Shown here: positions 11,836 through 26,369 of the stretch, one piece after another
How positions within the stretch are numbered: the stretch's first letter is position 1
Layout: every line of letters starts with the position of its first letter
Assembly (NCBI GenBank): GCA_023238725.1
Contig: CM041531.1
Span: 18,126,643 to 18,190,642, forward strand
Reading direction: 5' to 3'
DNA: 64,000 nt
Source: Scortum barcoo
Taxonomy: Eukaryota > Chordata > Actinopteri > Centrarchiformes > Terapontidae
Made by a program: the position numbers and the translations under genes
Notes under the pieces: model-generated
The model's input: the letters and a program-made list of their open reading frames with translations, nothing else
The model's database searches: none
What the model was told of the DNA's origin: nothing

Positions 11836-12864
11836 GCTTCTTGCTGTGTCCCGTTCCAGCTGTGCTTCAACTCACCCCAGTTTCAGCATCCTCTGCAAAC
11901 TTTTCAGAAGTGTGATCACTCATTTTAAACATCAGTGTAACTTTTACCTTGGTGTCAGGGTCAAATTCCATCCTTGTTTTCTGACAACAGAGCCTGTAAA
12001 TGAAAACAACTAGGCTTATTTCCTGAACGTGGACACTTTGAAACACAGTACAGGTGATCACAAAGAGCAGGAGGAAACTGAGGTGAGGTTTAATATGCTC
12101 TTGCTTTTCTTTTTTTCTCTTTCTTTTTCACTAATTACAAACATGAAAAACTAGTTTTTCTCTATAACCTACATCTGAGGACAAAATCTGTAACTAATTC
12201 CAGTGTGTCATTAAAATTATTTTTGGTCAATTATAAATAAAAACAGGAATTTCTACAAATAACAAGTGACTTTTCTGCTTTTGCTTTTGCCCTGGCAAAG
12301 GTAGATCCCATGCTTGCATAAAAATAGGTACGGAAAAGAGCCACATGTGGAACAGTGCAGACACAAAGGACACATGCGTTGGCTAGAATGACAGCAGCTT
12401 GTTACTGGAACACAACACAGCTGGATCCTGTGTACATCAAACATAAGTAATAGTAATAACTTCCTGAATATCCACTATAGAGGTAGCTATAACATGTCAT
12501 CAAAGAGAAAGATAAAAATCATCATAGTCTCGGGTTAGTAGCAGGGAGCTGCTTACAGCTCATTCATTCTCAACAATTAGTCAGTGGGTCTATCACTGGA
12601 TCACTAAGATATCACAGGAAAAGACAAATTACTGCATCTAATATTAACAAAGCCTGCTTACAGAGTTTGTTCTTTGTCAACATAATTCGTTTTTTTAACT
12701 AAAATAAATTTATTGTGTCATCAGTCTGTGATGTTCAATGTTTGCCTGGTGAGATTTTGTAAAAATTTGATTTTTTTTCATGCACCAGGTTCCTTCAGTC
12801 TGCCTGTTACTGTCACTGTTACTTCATGTAGTGGTTTTCAACATTTTCCAGGATGGCTTTTAAA

Positions 12865-13265
12865 AAGTCAAATCAAAAATCAAATGTATTTATTTAAAGC
12901 CCAAAATCACATTGTTTGCCTCGGAAGGGCTTTACAATCTGTACAGTTGTGACACCCTCTGTCCTTAGACCCTTGAACCGAGTCAGGAAAAACTTGTACA
13001 GAGAACATCATCAATCATATCTCAAATCACATAGAGAATTATGTATCCTCAGTTCATGGGTTTAGTCCATGTATCAGAAGTAATGGAAATGAGTCCATGT
13101 AGTCCAGGTGCATCTCTAGATGTCCTCATATGGAGCTCTGGGCCACTCGACCTTCTCTCCACAACACAGACACAGATCATGTCCCCACCAGGCTCAGACA
13201 GATGGACCACAACTGAAATCAGTGAGAAACCTGCAAGACTGGAGAGAACAGGGAGGAAGTAACAT
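12865..13265 (+). repeat. Teleost interspersed repeat with TTTATTTAAAGCCCAAAATCAC head
   Basis: The head reads AATGTATTTATTTAAAGCCC, then AAAATCACATTGTTTGCCTC, GGGCTTTACAATCTGTACAG and CACCCTCTGTCCTTAGACCC. This order is characteristic of a frequent short element in spiny-rayed fish genomes. The 3' part (from about 13000) is less certain and may be a different segment of the same element. No intact frame. Confidence 0.55.
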
Positions 13266-14139
13266 GAACTTTACAGGACATAACGAGTATTCACATTAAC
13301 CAATTTAACATTTTTACCAATTTAACCAATTTAACCACTTTAACCAGTCTATAAGCTGACTCCATTTTGCACTATTACCATATCTGTTTGCACTCTGTGA
13401 TTTTGCTATGCCATGTCTTTTTTTTATTGCCATGTCTTAGAGAAACATATTAGTCCCACAGAATAACGTCTTTCACCCAGCTGCTGGTTTACATGAGAAA
13501 GGAAAGAAAAAGAGCATAGTTTACAATTTTCCAGTGTTGTTTGTAACACGTAGGTTTTCTAGTCACAACAAAGAAATGGTTGACTATTACTCAAAACAAA
13601 TCAGACAGCTGTGCTGCATTGTGGTCAGCTGATGGTGAATGATTACAGTACTTTGCATTGTTACAAGATGGCAGTTCTAAAAATATGCTCAAAGGCCTTA
13701 AGATGGATTTCTCTTTCGCTTATTTGTTTACTTCCACTAAGCAGAGAGATTTCAAATTTTATTTTTAGAAATAAATGTCACCAAGTATGCATTTAAAGCT
13801 ACATTCCAGTTTCTACCTGATATAAAGTACACTACAACTACAAACTTACAAGAAGGAGAATTGACATATATTGTCATATTATTAATATTATGTTAGCAGA
13901 CATATCCTTAATGTTACTCATACATTATAGTCCTTTCTATTCAATGTCAGCACCACATTCAGTCACCAAAGAGAGAGCGAGATATTTCTGGTTTCTAGAT
14001 GTTTGGATTTCTCTACCACTGGCTCCTTTAGTTTAACTCTTCAAAAGTTCGTGAAAGGTGCACAGAGCTGCAGATTAGGGGTTTATTCTCAGTGGGATAA
14101 GCAAAAAAAGCAAAATGGGAGTCATGAAACATTTAAAAT

Positions 14140-14342
14140 GGGAGTTATGAAACATCCATCCATCCATTTTCTGTACCACTTGTCCTGTCTGACAGGGTGC
14201 TGGAGCCTATCCTGGCTGTCATTGGGCAAAAGGCAGGGTACAGGGAGAAGGGATGAGGTTGGGATCAAACCCACTGCATGGGGGTTTGTCTCTACATCCA
14301 CAGGCATGCGCTCATCATGTAGTTGAGCTATCCGGCCACCAA
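14140..14342 (-). repeat. Composite repeat with tRNA-derived SINE head on the minus strand
   Basis: The plus strand begins CATCCATCCATCCATTTTCT and GTGCTGGAGCCTATCCTGGC, familiar from abundant fish repeats. Read on the minus strand from about 14342, the other end has an A-box-like GGATAGCTCAACTACATGATG and, about 40 bases on, a B-box-like GGGTTTGATCCC. That is the layout of a tRNA-type pol III promoter. The A box carries an insertion, so it is probably a dead copy. Confidence 0.5.
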
Positions 14343-17300
14343 GTCATGAGACAGTCAAACTTAAAGTAAAGCTTCATGGAGCTTTAATAGGCTTTTTTTA
14401 AAAACATGCTGAACTACAATAAAAATATTATCGTGTGCATTATCGTGTTACTTAAACTAAGTGCAAGATGCAGAAACAGCATGTTAAATCTGCAGTGCAA
14501 AACTTTTGTCTGCCCCTTTTGGAAATGAGAGTGATTTACAAAAACATGCTCACTAACGTAGCATGTTCTGAGATACTTACAAGAACAGAGACCAACATCC
14601 ATAGCTCCAAGACAATATTCCAGCTACATAGCCCACTCCAGTTATTTTACAAATACCCATCTGCGGAAGCACAGACGTGTATCTGCCAATATACACCAAC
14701 CAGGGTTGGTATATCGAGGGTTGTCCATGCTATAGAATGGTTTCTGGAACGGAAATCAATGACACAGCAGCAATTGGGCTATTTACACCCAGCTCCATCA
14801 ACCGTACAAAGTCACAGTAAGTAACCAGCCCTCATCTTTAACAACTCAGGCACATCAGGTAGATCTCGAAGCACTTTGAAAGGGGATTGTATTAAATATT
14901 TTAAGACAAATGAATTTCGCCCTTGTGCATGAACTTTTTGACCTTTTCTGCATATTTTAGTATTTATGTCCTGTATATACATTTTTAGTCTTTCAATTTT
15001 GCTTGTTAATATGCACATAAACACAAGCCAGATAGGATTTTGAATCCCTTCAAGTTCAGTCACCATCTGCCCAGGGGTTTGTTTAGATCCACTCTGTGTC
15101 ACAAAGGGTTGAAAGTCAGATTATTCTCCCTGAAGGTATCCTCACATCACTTCGCAAAGCCACACATTTGGGAAACACTGTCAGTCCACTGTTTCATGTC
15201 TAGAAGTGAAATTCTTCATTTTTCATTTTCAAATTGGTGCTTTTATTCTTCCATCTAACAAAGCCATGTAGTGCCTGTTCTGAGCAAAAGCATTTGCTTT
15301 ATTTCCATTTTCTGATTAGATCAGAGTAAGTACCATATGGTTCTTGAATGTATAGTCATTTGTATGATGATGTAAAAAAAGCTGTCACAGCTGTAATTTT
15401 TGTCATATTTGCATTTTGTCTTCCATAATGACATTGTTTAATAAGAACAAATAGCAGCCTTATTTTCTTTTGTTGTTGTGCTGGCATATACAGTATGTGT
15501 GTATGTGTTTATGCAAACGTGAGATTATCTTGTGTACGCTTGTGTGGCAGATGAATATTGCAGCACAAATTGATCACTCTGTAGAGTTAGAAATTTGATT
15601 AAATGCTCAAGGCTGATTTCCGCAACAGCTCTTGTATAAGTCATGAGAGCACTTTGGGGGAAGTTAAAACTGTGAAGAAAACAAAAGCCATCCATTTACC
15701 TCATTAGCGTGCATGGAAAATCTTGACATGCTTTGAAGAGAACGTGCTTGTGTAGCTAAATCACCTTAAGGGCCCAAAGCAGACGTACAAGGGAGGCAAC
15801 CAAACATCTTCCCAAAGTGATAAACAACCTCGCCTTGGTTAGGAGGACTGTAGAAAGAGACTTTGCTCCATTTTTCAAGTATTATTGTTACAGGTTCCTT
15901 AGTTAATCCTCATGTTTGCCTTCAAGCCAGCATTAACATGGTTGATGACACAGGTTTCTGCTGATTCTCTGATGACAGAGCTTTATCACACAAATATTCA
16001 CAGGCGCACACACACAAACACACACACACATCCATATAGTGCAGGGACTCACACACTCTTACACACACTCACACATGGTCTACAGTGGCAACAACTGCGT
16101 CAGTGCCTTTGCAAAAATCTTCCTTTTATTAGCAGAGCAAAACCAATTTGAGGGGTTGACTCCTCGGTTCATCAGGGCAACATTTGAGAGGCAGAAAATA
16201 TTTCCCCAAATGTCAAATTCAAGACTTCTCGGTCTCGCATGCCAGGTTAATTCTACCCCCTTTCACGTGAAATCCTTGTTTGTTTCGCCAATGCATCATG
16301 GCACGCTCCAGACACGTCTCTCAGTGATACAAACCTCATTAAAATGATTTGCCCAAGCTCTGTAATTAATCAAGCAAAGCAAAATGACAAGTGGGAAATA
16401 ATTTTGTGCAGGAAATCTCAAAATTCAAGTCCTGTTGAGGACATGTGCTTCCTGAACATCTCATTTGGTTAACTAGCCTGGCCCTTTTATCAACATGCTG
16501 CTCATTTTGGAAACAAGCACTCATGAATAATTTGGCAGAATGGAGCCAGTTGATAGTATCATGAGGATGACTTTAGAGAAATAAAATCTCAATCTGTCAT
16601 TATTTCATTTTGCCTTATGTGCAGGATCTTTCAGTGCCATGAATTGTTTCCATTTGTACACCGTATTTTGGCTGCTTTAAAACTTGACACTCTGAAGTTA
16701 AGATGGGAATATTTAAGAATTATTTAAACTGACTATTATTTTATACTCTTGACATTAACCTGACACAAAAATAATGTAGCAGCATGACTATACTGATACT
16801 CCTCTGAGGAAAACCTTTAACAAAATGTTATGACTGTATATTGAAAACACTGGTAAGTCCTGCTGTGCATTGTCTCATGCTGTAGACATATTGTACATAA
16901 CCACATGATGGCAGTGCTGCATCTGAAATATTGTAACTGGTTTTGCTTTTCAAAGAACGATGCCCCCTAAATGCCTTTATGCACATGGAGGTATGTGCGG
17001 GATGGTACAAAATTTGCTGCCACCGTCTGTCATGCTTCTGTTTGACACTAAAACGCCCATGAAAACCACTGCATGTCTTCTAATTAAGCTATACAATGGC
17101 ACTGACATGAATTATGCAGCAGCTTTAATGAACTCGAATCAATAAACACAGGATCTACAATGAAGCCAGTCACACAAGCCGCTGTGGGCAGAGTGGTTCT
17201 TTAACCTTGGGGCTATATGTGACACAACTGCAGAAAATGGCCTAAACATTTGTGTGGATAAAATAATCCTCCGCTTTGTTTTTTTGTTTGTTTTTTATAT

Positions 17301-19489
17301 TTACACCCCTGCCCCTCGCCAACTCTAATGACAGCATATTGTGGATGTATTTTTAATGTAAAAGCACATCAAGGGTTGAGGGCGAACATCTGGGTGGTGA
17401 TGCTGACGGACAGGAGGAGGAAGGAGGTGCGCAGAGACGAGATTACTGAGAGCAGACGTGGAAGTGCAAAGGTATACCACGCATTAACATAACAGCTTTG
17501 ATTGTGTTTTCCACTGTAATATTCTTAAAAGAAATAAAACGCACATGCATAACACCTTGAGCTGGTGTAGCCTGCGACTTTTACAAACAATACAGTCATA
17601 TTTTCACAGTAGAGAGTTGTGTGCATATCCGACTGTAATATATCAATGATTTACAGACATAATGACAGCGCCACAAATATAGATTAGTCAGTTCCTTTGT
17701 GGCCATGAGAACAAGGTTTGTTGGTTTGTGTTGCAACATTAGTCGCTTGCTTCTTACAATATTTTCCAACAACGAGCACAGAGCTCCAGTGCTGAAAAAA
17801 ATATTCTCAACTCGCACTCAGAAGAAGCAGAAGTAAGGATGGGTAATACCAATTTGATTCACCAAATCTTTCACAGCCAAAATACCAACATTCTTCCTCA
17901 AGATCCAGAAAAAAGTAGTTACTTTTTGTATTGAAGTTGCCATGAAAAATCCACTAAAATGAATGAAAATGAAAATGCTGAATATGAATGGGGAAAATAA
18001 TTTAGGGGATGAAACTGCAGAACAAAAATGTACACTCCTGTTTACTGCTGTCAGTTTAAGGTAAATACCAAGCTAAATAAAGAAACTTTCTTCTCCAAAG
18101 ATAAGACATCAACAATGGATAAACATATTTGACTCTAATCATAAAAGGATCCCATTCATATCTTGGTCATTTATTTGCATTTGATCAGTCAATCCAGGCA
18201 CACAGTACAAACATAAATCTGGTTATCTACATAAGTGCATCACAAGGAATAAGCCACAGGTGAAAAAAGACTCACACTAAAGTTTTTCACATGTCTAAAA
18301 CCCCACTGGTGAACAGGCCTACAACCAATCTAACCGACAGAAGTCCTCCTAATTTTCATATCTTTTTTCAACAAGAACACAGCTGCAGCTCCTTACAGAT
18401 TTCCAACAATACAGTGTTGCTTCTCAAACAGAAACAACAAACATATATGAGGACACTTTGTGCTCTTCATAAACCAGCTGGGATTCCCTGCCAGTTTAAA
18501 ACAGCTTGACTTCTTTAGCAATAAAGGTGGATCGTACATCAGAGAACGCGTCAACCTTTCATTTTTAAAAGAAGTTTCACTCACTTTGGAGTAAGTCTCA
18601 GAGCTTCAACAATATTGAAAGCGTTTTCACATGTTTCTCCTGTTTCCTGGTTGCTGGCAGCTCTCACAAACACCGAAAAAGGCAGCCACTGTTTCTCTCT
18701 CCCGCTCCCTTTCAAGGAGAGAAGCAAGCTTTCAATGAATCACCCCCTGCTCCCGCCGTGCTCTGAACTGTGTCTTCCCTTCGTCAAGCAGCGTGAGTGA
18801 TGGAAGTGACAGAGAAGACACCTGCCCTGAACCACCGCTGACAGAGAGGGAGAGAAAGAAGGAGAGGAGTGGAGGGAGGGAGGTGCACTGCCTGATGGGA
18901 GAAACACACAACGAGGCAACAAACTTGCAGAGACTATCACTTATAGTGACAGGCCAGGAGGTGCCGTGCTATTAGCAGGCCGTAGGGTAGGCCCTGAGCA
19001 CAGCCCATCCTACCTAGGATGGATGGGCCTCTCTCTCGGGACTAAATTAATACTGGGAGTCTAGTGAATTGCTTTTGGAACAATGTCCTCCTAAGGAGCT
19101 AATCAGACAGGAGTTATCTAGAAGTGCCTGTAGGCTGGCTGGCGTGGCTGCAGCGCTGTGGCTGCCTGGCAGAAGGCAGGTGCACCATGCCGACTCACAG
19201 CAGTTCATTCCTGAGCAGGACACAGTGGTGGTGTTATTCATTAGACGGTGGTGATGACGAATCCCGAAAACCAAGAGTTTCCAAAGTGAGAGTTTTCCTG
19301 AAAGTACTCATAGTAAATAAACATCATCAAAACAAGGAGGTTTTTAACTGACTAATTACTAATACTAATTAACTTGGCAATAACTAAATAAATTGTAATG
19401 GTTTGAAATCATGTCAAAGCTGATTTTGACTAAATACTTTACTTTTCAAACCACAATGTGATTATTGATTTTTGGCTACTTCGGAACAG

Positions 19490-19810
19490 CAGAACAAGAT
19501 AAGATAAAATAAGGTCAGATAAGAGGGAGCTTTATTTATCTCAGGGGGAATTGTGTGCAGCAGTTCCAGTACAAAAAAATGCAAATATAAATATATTAAA
19601 ATAAAGATTTTTGGGAAGGTGAAAAATTAAATGTACACAATACCAGAAATGTAAACAGGTTAATGAAAGTATACTTAACCTTAACAGGATAAGGTACATA
19701 TGATGAATGTCAACTGGTGAATGGTTGATACTCATCAATATAAATATAAATGTTAAGGATCATAGATGTATATGAGAAGTGGATATGAATGTACAATATC
19801 AAATCTGAAG
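19490..19810 (+). repeat. Retroelement-tail-like interspersed repeat
   Basis: Starts with AGATAAGATAAAATAAGGTC and GAGCTTTATTTATCTCAGGGGGAATTG, then an AT-rich body with ATGTACACAATACCAGAAATG-like words. It closely resembles the CTTTATT..CCCGAGGGGAAATTG tails of widespread fish LINE/SINE elements. The 3' limit is approximate. Confidence 0.5.
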
Positions 19811-20204
19811 CAGGAGTAAGTACATGTAGTTAATTCAAAATGTTCCTGGATTATGGCCACGATACTGCACATTATGTTTCATAATGTTGAATAAATCAGA
19901 GAACTATAATGATTGTAATCCACAGGGAGACAGTAATCCAGAGGGTGAGAGAGAGATTAATCAAACAGAGAAAATCTGAGAGGAAGGCTGCAGCCACCTC
20001 AGCACCCCATGCCTCTGCTGTCCATCTCTCGACATGAGGTAGATGATCATGCTGTAGACTCAACCCTAAAATATCGTCACCTTATAAAGTCGATCCACAG
20101 GCACAGAGCAACAAAGGCATTCATTTGGAGTCGTGTTTATAGGCAATATTCAATCTTCTTTAAGATCTGTTTTTGCTCCTTGCCCTAAGTCCTGAGGGAA
20201 ATAT

Positions 20205-20485
20205 CTGGTTCTTTAGTAGCTAAACACTCCATTATACGCACCGGCTAGCTGCTAACTTGGTTTGCTTGTCATTTCATGCTGAACAGGTTGTGAACAGTGT
20301 GCTAATCAAAGCTTGCTTGCTGAAAACAGTCAGTGAGCTGAAAGATGCTAAAACGGTCAGTACTGCAAGGAAAGTGCAGAGTCCAGCTGTAATTGTCACA
20401 ACAAGATATTATACTTAATATATTTTACTTTATTTCATCCATTGTTAATATAAAAATATGAACTAGTGCGGCTTCAAACACTGAA
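20205..20485 (+). repeat. Interspersed repeat family B, copy 1
   Basis: Begins TGGTTCTTTAGTAGCTAAACACTCCATTATACGCACC and ends near AATATAAAAATATGAACTAG-TGCGGCTTCAAAC. The copy at 39065-39345 shares both ends in the same order (CTCTTTAGCTGTTACACACTCCACTATG and ATATAAAAATATTAATCGG-TGCAGCTTTAAAC). Two copies in this window with matching termini show that it is dispersed. No coding potential. Confidence 0.6.
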
Positions 20486-21179
20486 TCATTTATGATTTTT
20501 ATATTCAAGAAAACAATGTATCAGGTCTGAAATAAAATCTTACATGTGTTTTTACATTTCCACATCCCTGAACAGTAAAACTAATTCTAATTCAAATAGC
20601 GACTAAGAGAGGGGACACACACAGCAGCCAGAGGAAACTTGGATTTATACTTCAAGACAAACCAAAGAGGATCCAAACTATCTGGTGGCTGAGAGTGCTT
20701 TACTAGTCGTCTGCACAGTGGCCCCATAGAAGTGGAGTAACGCTCCCTATCAAAGGTATAAACTGACAGGATGAGGTCAGAGCTGAAACAGAGGGAAAAG
20801 CAACACTGAGACACACACACACATGAGTGAGCTATAATGATGTGTGAGAGTATAAATTCTCTGGTTGCATGCACAATGGAAACCCAGTGTTACTTATGGC
20901 CACTTAACACAAAGTGTTGGTGAAAGAAAGCAATGTCTGTGGGGCATTTGCTTCTCAGCCTGTATCAGGCCAGCCTAGGAGAGATCAGTGCCTCTGGTGA
21001 GCCACAGTCTTGGCTCTGTCTTACCCTCTGGAGGACAGCAAACATATTTAGACTGTGATTCACTGCACAAAATAGATATATCATAAGTTAACAGGCCCAT
21101 ATCCAACAAAAACTGAGATGCTGGTTATGATGGGGAAATGATGCAGCTTTATGCTACTTAGAGGAAGAGGTACTGCATT

Positions 21180-21905
21180 TTATCAAGCACAGGTACATTA
21201 CATTAGTATTTAGCCAATGATGGAGGACGTACTTTGATATTTTACTTACATAAATAAATACAATAATATCAAAAGTAAAAAACAGATTGACAATCAGTAA
21301 AAATACTACATTTTCCAAATATTGCATTCTTAGATTGTTAATGATGTTGCATCAGTGCATAAGTAACATTTTAGAGTTTGTTGTGTTGACAGTAAGGTAG
21401 TTTAATCCAGTCATGAGATGATTAGTGGTTTAGGAAAGAAGTTCTGCTACTATGTGTATCTTTCATTAAGTAGTTAGAACAGTGAAAATTTCTTACTCAA
21501 GCCACATAGAAGTGCTTCACAAATGGACTTAAATTTATAAACTCAGAGACTTTCATTTCTTAATTGCAGGTGGGTTTTTGGACTTCACTTCCCAAGTTGT
21601 ATCATTTTTTGTTTTTCGGTCATAGTAACCGTTTACTCACAATGCTAGCAGAGACCAGAAAAAAGCTGTTCACACACTCGGGTGAAGAGCAAGACTGTCA
21701 CATTAAAAGCCTCATTAAAACTCTAACCGTGCACCGCTTGTTATTTTTCAGGGAAAGTCACCACCGACACCCAGGTTGTAATACTTAAAGGCTTTCATCA
21801 ATGGGCCATTAAGCTCAATCAACATTATGTTGCATCATTCTGTAATAGATGGGAAAAAGATCATATCTTTAAGTACAGTACTTGAGTAAATGTACTTACG
21901 CCGTT
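21180..21905. repeat. Degraded fragments of the AAGTA-rich repeat
   Basis: The left part (about 21180-21480) has scattered matches to the family seen at 23.8 and 47.9 kb. The right end (about 21868-21900) has the diagnostic TTAAGTACAGTACTTGAGTA terminus. The middle (about 21500-21860) is not recognisable, so this could be one interrupted copy or two fragments. Confidence 0.35.
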
Positions 21906-22385
21906 GTAGCTGATATCCACTAAGGAGCAGATTAAGTGTAAATTTATCAACAGTAAATGTTTACAATTAAGTGCAAATGACACACAATACAATTATGCAC
22001 AGTGATTTTGAACTCTTGTTTGTGCTAAATAAAAGCTACACAATTATTTGGAAAAAGAAAAACTCTATTATCCCTCCATATGGTACGAGTTTAGAGATTA
22101 TTTTACTGCCCACTGTTCTGTTTACTGTAAAAGAAGTAAAACTCAAAGGACATGATGACACGCAAAACTGCGTCATTCTTTGTGTGGCTGTAACAAAAAA
22201 AAAAAAAAACACACCACCATTCAGTGTATGAAAACTGGATTTTCACCAACTAAAGTTGGTGGGATTGCATGTTGTGACCATAAAATGTCATCAGCCAGCA
22301 GCCTCAGTCCCTATCAGGCAGTCTGCTGCACAGAGCACTCTCCTCTAGCCTTGGGCGCTGGCCACACTAGCTGGCACCCTTCCCC

Positions 22386-22449
22386 CCGTCTCTCTTTCTC
22401 TCTCTCTCTCTCTTTCTCTATCTGTCTCTCTTTCTCTCTGTCTCTCTTT
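22386..22449 (+). repeat. CT-rich simple repeat
   Basis: Pyrimidine-only run of CT with occasional TTT and CTGT interruptions, within a wider C/T-rich stretch to about 22500. Confidence 0.85.
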
Positions 22450-23824
22450 TACCAGGGTGCAGTGACCCACCCTTCCCTCCCACCCCTCCCTTCTCTGTCA
22501 CCCTGAGGCGCTGAGCTTCCATAGTGTCAGTGTGGAGGCCTCAGTGTTGACAAAGCAGCAGGCCTTCAGAAGACACATCAAACCCTGTCCCTCCTCTGTG
22601 CTGTTAGAGAGCTCAATGCACAACAAAAGGACAGGGACTCCAGTTTCAGTCTCAGGCCATTACTAGTCTCAACAACATGGCTGCAGACAGAAAAGGGCCC
22701 TTGAGGATGCTGTACGTATCACGAGCTGCAAACACGAGCCAGATCAGCTCAAACCGTTCAAGACGAGATCCGTGTTTTCTGACTGTTGTGATGACAGTGT
22801 TGTGATGGATGATTGTAAATACAAAGCATAAGTCAAGGCTGTGGGTTGATGCCATCATGACACATGCACTCTAATGAGGACTGTGGGTGCTCCGCAGTGC
22901 CAGGGACTTCCCCCAAGGCACGTTGAGTGGGGGGAATGGTATGTGATGCATACCAGATGTGATTGCAGACATCACACTGTTCACGTTGTTACTGCTAACC
23001 AAATAGTAGCAGCAACAAAAGCAAAAGATCATTTTTCCTCTGTTCACACATTCAAAGCATGATGCTGGATATGTGTAAGACTGGTTTGAGCCAGAAGCAA
23101 AATAACACATTTCAGAGGATTTTTTTAAGACTTTCCGACTGAATTGAACTTGAAAATAACTGCCTGGTTCGGAGAGTTTGGTGGAGGATACAACAATGGA
23201 CACAAAACAAAGCCACAGTATCAGCAATCCCTCCCTGAAAACACAGAGAAAATGCTTAATTTCTGGGTATTTATTGTAAATGTGTCCTTTACACTCATAA
23301 TCATAATGTAACCCTTTACACGCATACAGAACTTTGGTGGCAATCGTCTCCCAAACCTGATGAGAAAAACCCTCTGTTACCTGAAGGCCTTTTTCACAGG
23401 TGCTGAGCAGTTACTTACAGCTTGTACATATTCTGTGATTAGAGCCTCAGACCACATGATGGCAGCAAAAGAGATTCTTTAGCCAAATCTCAAATACAGG
23501 TCCAGATTTTGATGTTCTGCAAGACCAGTGATGTGATGCAATGAGCAGTTTTATAAGGTCACCCTGAACTTGAAGCAGAAATTCCATCTGCATTGAAAGA
23601 TGAATAAAATCCATTTCAGCCATCGGGACTTTAATCAGAAATACACAGATATTTTCTAGTATACATTTTTTTCAATTTTGTTTTTTGTAATTTTGTTTTT
23701 GTTTTATCAAAACAAATATTATGAAATTCAAAATATTTCACCCCCTCAGGCATATAGTTAATTGATTATATAGGAAAGTTGTTTGGTTGAACCACTCACA
23801 AACAACAGATATACTGATAGCAGT

Positions 23825-24240
23825 GGAAGAAGTATTTAGATTCTCATCTCAAGAGAAAATCCTGTGTTGAAAATGTTAGTTAAGCAAAAGTACTAAATTA
23901 TTATCAGTAAAATCGACTTAAAGTATCAAAGGTGGGTGTTATAGCACTATATATCATATTAATGGATTTGTATTACTGTTGTCTTGATGTACAAACAGCA
24001 TTTTACTGTTGTAGTTGGTTGGGGTGGAGCTCATTTTAACTACTCTACACAAACCTGCATAGTATTTTATAAGCTAATCATTTATGTAAATTGTTGTAAC
24101 TTGTTATGTAATTAGTAGTAAAGTACTAGAAGTGCTTAGTAAATACTGAGTAATACTGGTAACGCACCTCAAATTTGAACTTAAGTACTGTACTTAAATG
24201 CAAATGTGCTTAGTTACTTTCTGCACTTTCATACCAGCAT
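23825..24240 (+). repeat. AAGTA-rich interspersed repeat, long copy 1
   Basis: Starts GTGGAAGAAGTATTTAGATT, passes AAAAGTACTAAATTATTATC and GGGGTGGAGCTCATTTTAAC, and ends with AACTTAAGTACTGTACTTAA then TGCTTAGTTACTTTCTGCAC. The order matches the copy at 47857-48336 and the consensus I know from percomorph genomes, where AAGTA words crowd both ends. It is probably a short non-autonomous DNA transposon; the class is not proven. Confidence 0.6.
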
Positions 24241-24572
24241 GCAAACTGTGACAAGTCTACTGTGGTGGGGGCACTCACCATTTTCCAGTTGGTTAATATT
24301 TACTGAATGTCTCAACCAATCACATGATACTCTGAGTGCACCAAAGCGATAACTTGACAGCATCCGGATTATTGCAGTTTTACCTGTAAAAGTGGGATTG
24401 ACTCATAAAGGCAACTCTCAGAAGTACACAGAAGGTACACAATCTCTTTGTGCTCAGCTTTTTCGAAAACTTAATTGCTGGCATTAAGCACTTGAGGGAA
24501 TTCGGCGCTGTGCTTGTTAGGTGTTTGTGCGCAACACAACGCCACACATTCTATTAATAAACTGACACCCTC

Positions 24573-24578
<6 letters not shown>

Positions 24579-24610
<32 letters not shown>
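24579..24610 (+). repeat. (CT)16 microsatellite
   Basis: Thirty-two uninterrupted bases of CT in the chst8-kctd15 intergene. Confidence 0.95.
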
Positions 24611-24613
<3 letters not shown>

Positions 24614-26369
24614 ATAATGAACAATAAGTGTCGCTGCTGCACCTCAGACACACACCAACATCAAGCAGAATGTCAAATGGCTGGAAGAACGGAGCGATTG
24701 ACAGCAACCGGGCTCCACAAGGCATGCAGATTACTAAAAGCAAGTTCTGAATGTTCTTTTCAAACTTTCTCCTCATGCCAGAGGGGAAAGCAGGAGTGTT
24801 GATCTGATGTGAAATGCTTGAAAGAGATTCTTGCAAATGCCCGTGTTTAGAGGGGTGGATGTGACTGTATTGTATCTACTGTTTTCACCCCAGTGCATAA
24901 GTACAGTGTGTAGGTGACCCGGGTTCTGTGGGTCACAAAAAGAGGTCCGTCAGGCCACACGCCCTAAAGACTCTAATGGAAATTACTTGAATGTGAGTCT
25001 TTGAAGTTGGGCTCAGGAGGGAACTTAACCTTTAACCCAGCACATAAATAATAATCTTCCAACTGCTACCCACAAGTCTACTGGGACTGGGACTCTCAAA
25101 TTACCAGGATGTACATCCATATACAGGGACCATTCAGAATGATGGTTTATGCACCATTTATGCTGACCAGCAGATGGTACTATGTCCCAGTATCATGTGA
25201 TCCAGCATTATCATGTATACAGACAGAAAGATGTATTGATTAATGTATTGATTCCTCAGTGTGAGACCATGACCTGCTTCACAACCCCCCCCAAAAAAAA
25301 GCAAACACACCAGCAAACACCACCACACTTATTTCAACAAATCATGGTTCTTTCAGGCCTAATGAAGTGTTAAATTGGGTTTATAGAGAATGAATGTGGC
25401 AAAATAATATTGTATAGTGCATTCTGAATATGAGTTTTACCAAATGATTACTGAATAACCTGTCAAAGGGAATGTGGTGTGTGAACATAGGATGAATATA
25501 GCAGTACTGAGTGCTACTACAGACTGTAACTAAAAGTAATTCTGCCATGTATGTTAAAATTCTTAAAAATCGTACACCATCCTCTGTTAAAAGGACAAAG
25601 CTACCAGATCAGAGAAAGGCACGATATTGTCCGCATCTCTACCACTTTAGGCAACATCACTAATAGCACCTGCTTTTGAACCTACAGGCACAGTTATTAT
25701 TCTTATAGGGTCGTACATTAATGCATACACCTCATTAACATGTGATGTCTGACATCATTGAAGTTTTGACAGCTTTGTGAGTTGTTCCTTTCATTTGTGC
25801 AGCGTCGTCTTTCTCACTGCAGCTTAAACATCTTCACTCAGAATGAACGCAAATAAAAACTACATTGATTTGACCTCCATGGCTTAACAAAGGCAAACAT
25901 TTGAAATTGTGTGGAAATTTAATGGAACAACCCTTTTAGTGAAAACTGGAACAGAGCTGTTATCTCTGTCTGCGTGCATCAGGGACACCAAACATCAATA
26001 ATCTCATTACTTGGGTCAAATATTACAATCAGATCTGCATATTTCTCCCCTGAAAGAAGAAGAAAAATGATGTGTGTTTGAGACATGGTGATATTTCTGT
26101 GTCAGTAATAGAGATATTTGAAAAAAAAAAAAAACCTTTTGGTGTCCTCTCTTCTCACCTGCTGGTCAAGCAGGTGGGTCAGATGTTTGCATTTGCTGTG
26201 AAATCTCAAAGCTGCATGCAAATCCTCAAGATGACCTACTTTATCCCCTCCACATAGACACTCCGCTAAAATCCATAAATTAAGGAAATTAACTGATGGG
26301 GCCCGGGGCCACTTTGTAAGCTATTTAAATCTTTAAATTTACAACATCCCTGCATACTTCATGTAATTG

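Noticed and set aside
14250..14342. Possible functional tRNA gene
   Set aside because: A and B boxes are present but spaced and mutated as in a SINE head; no cloverleaf can be formed and it is embedded in a longer repeat.
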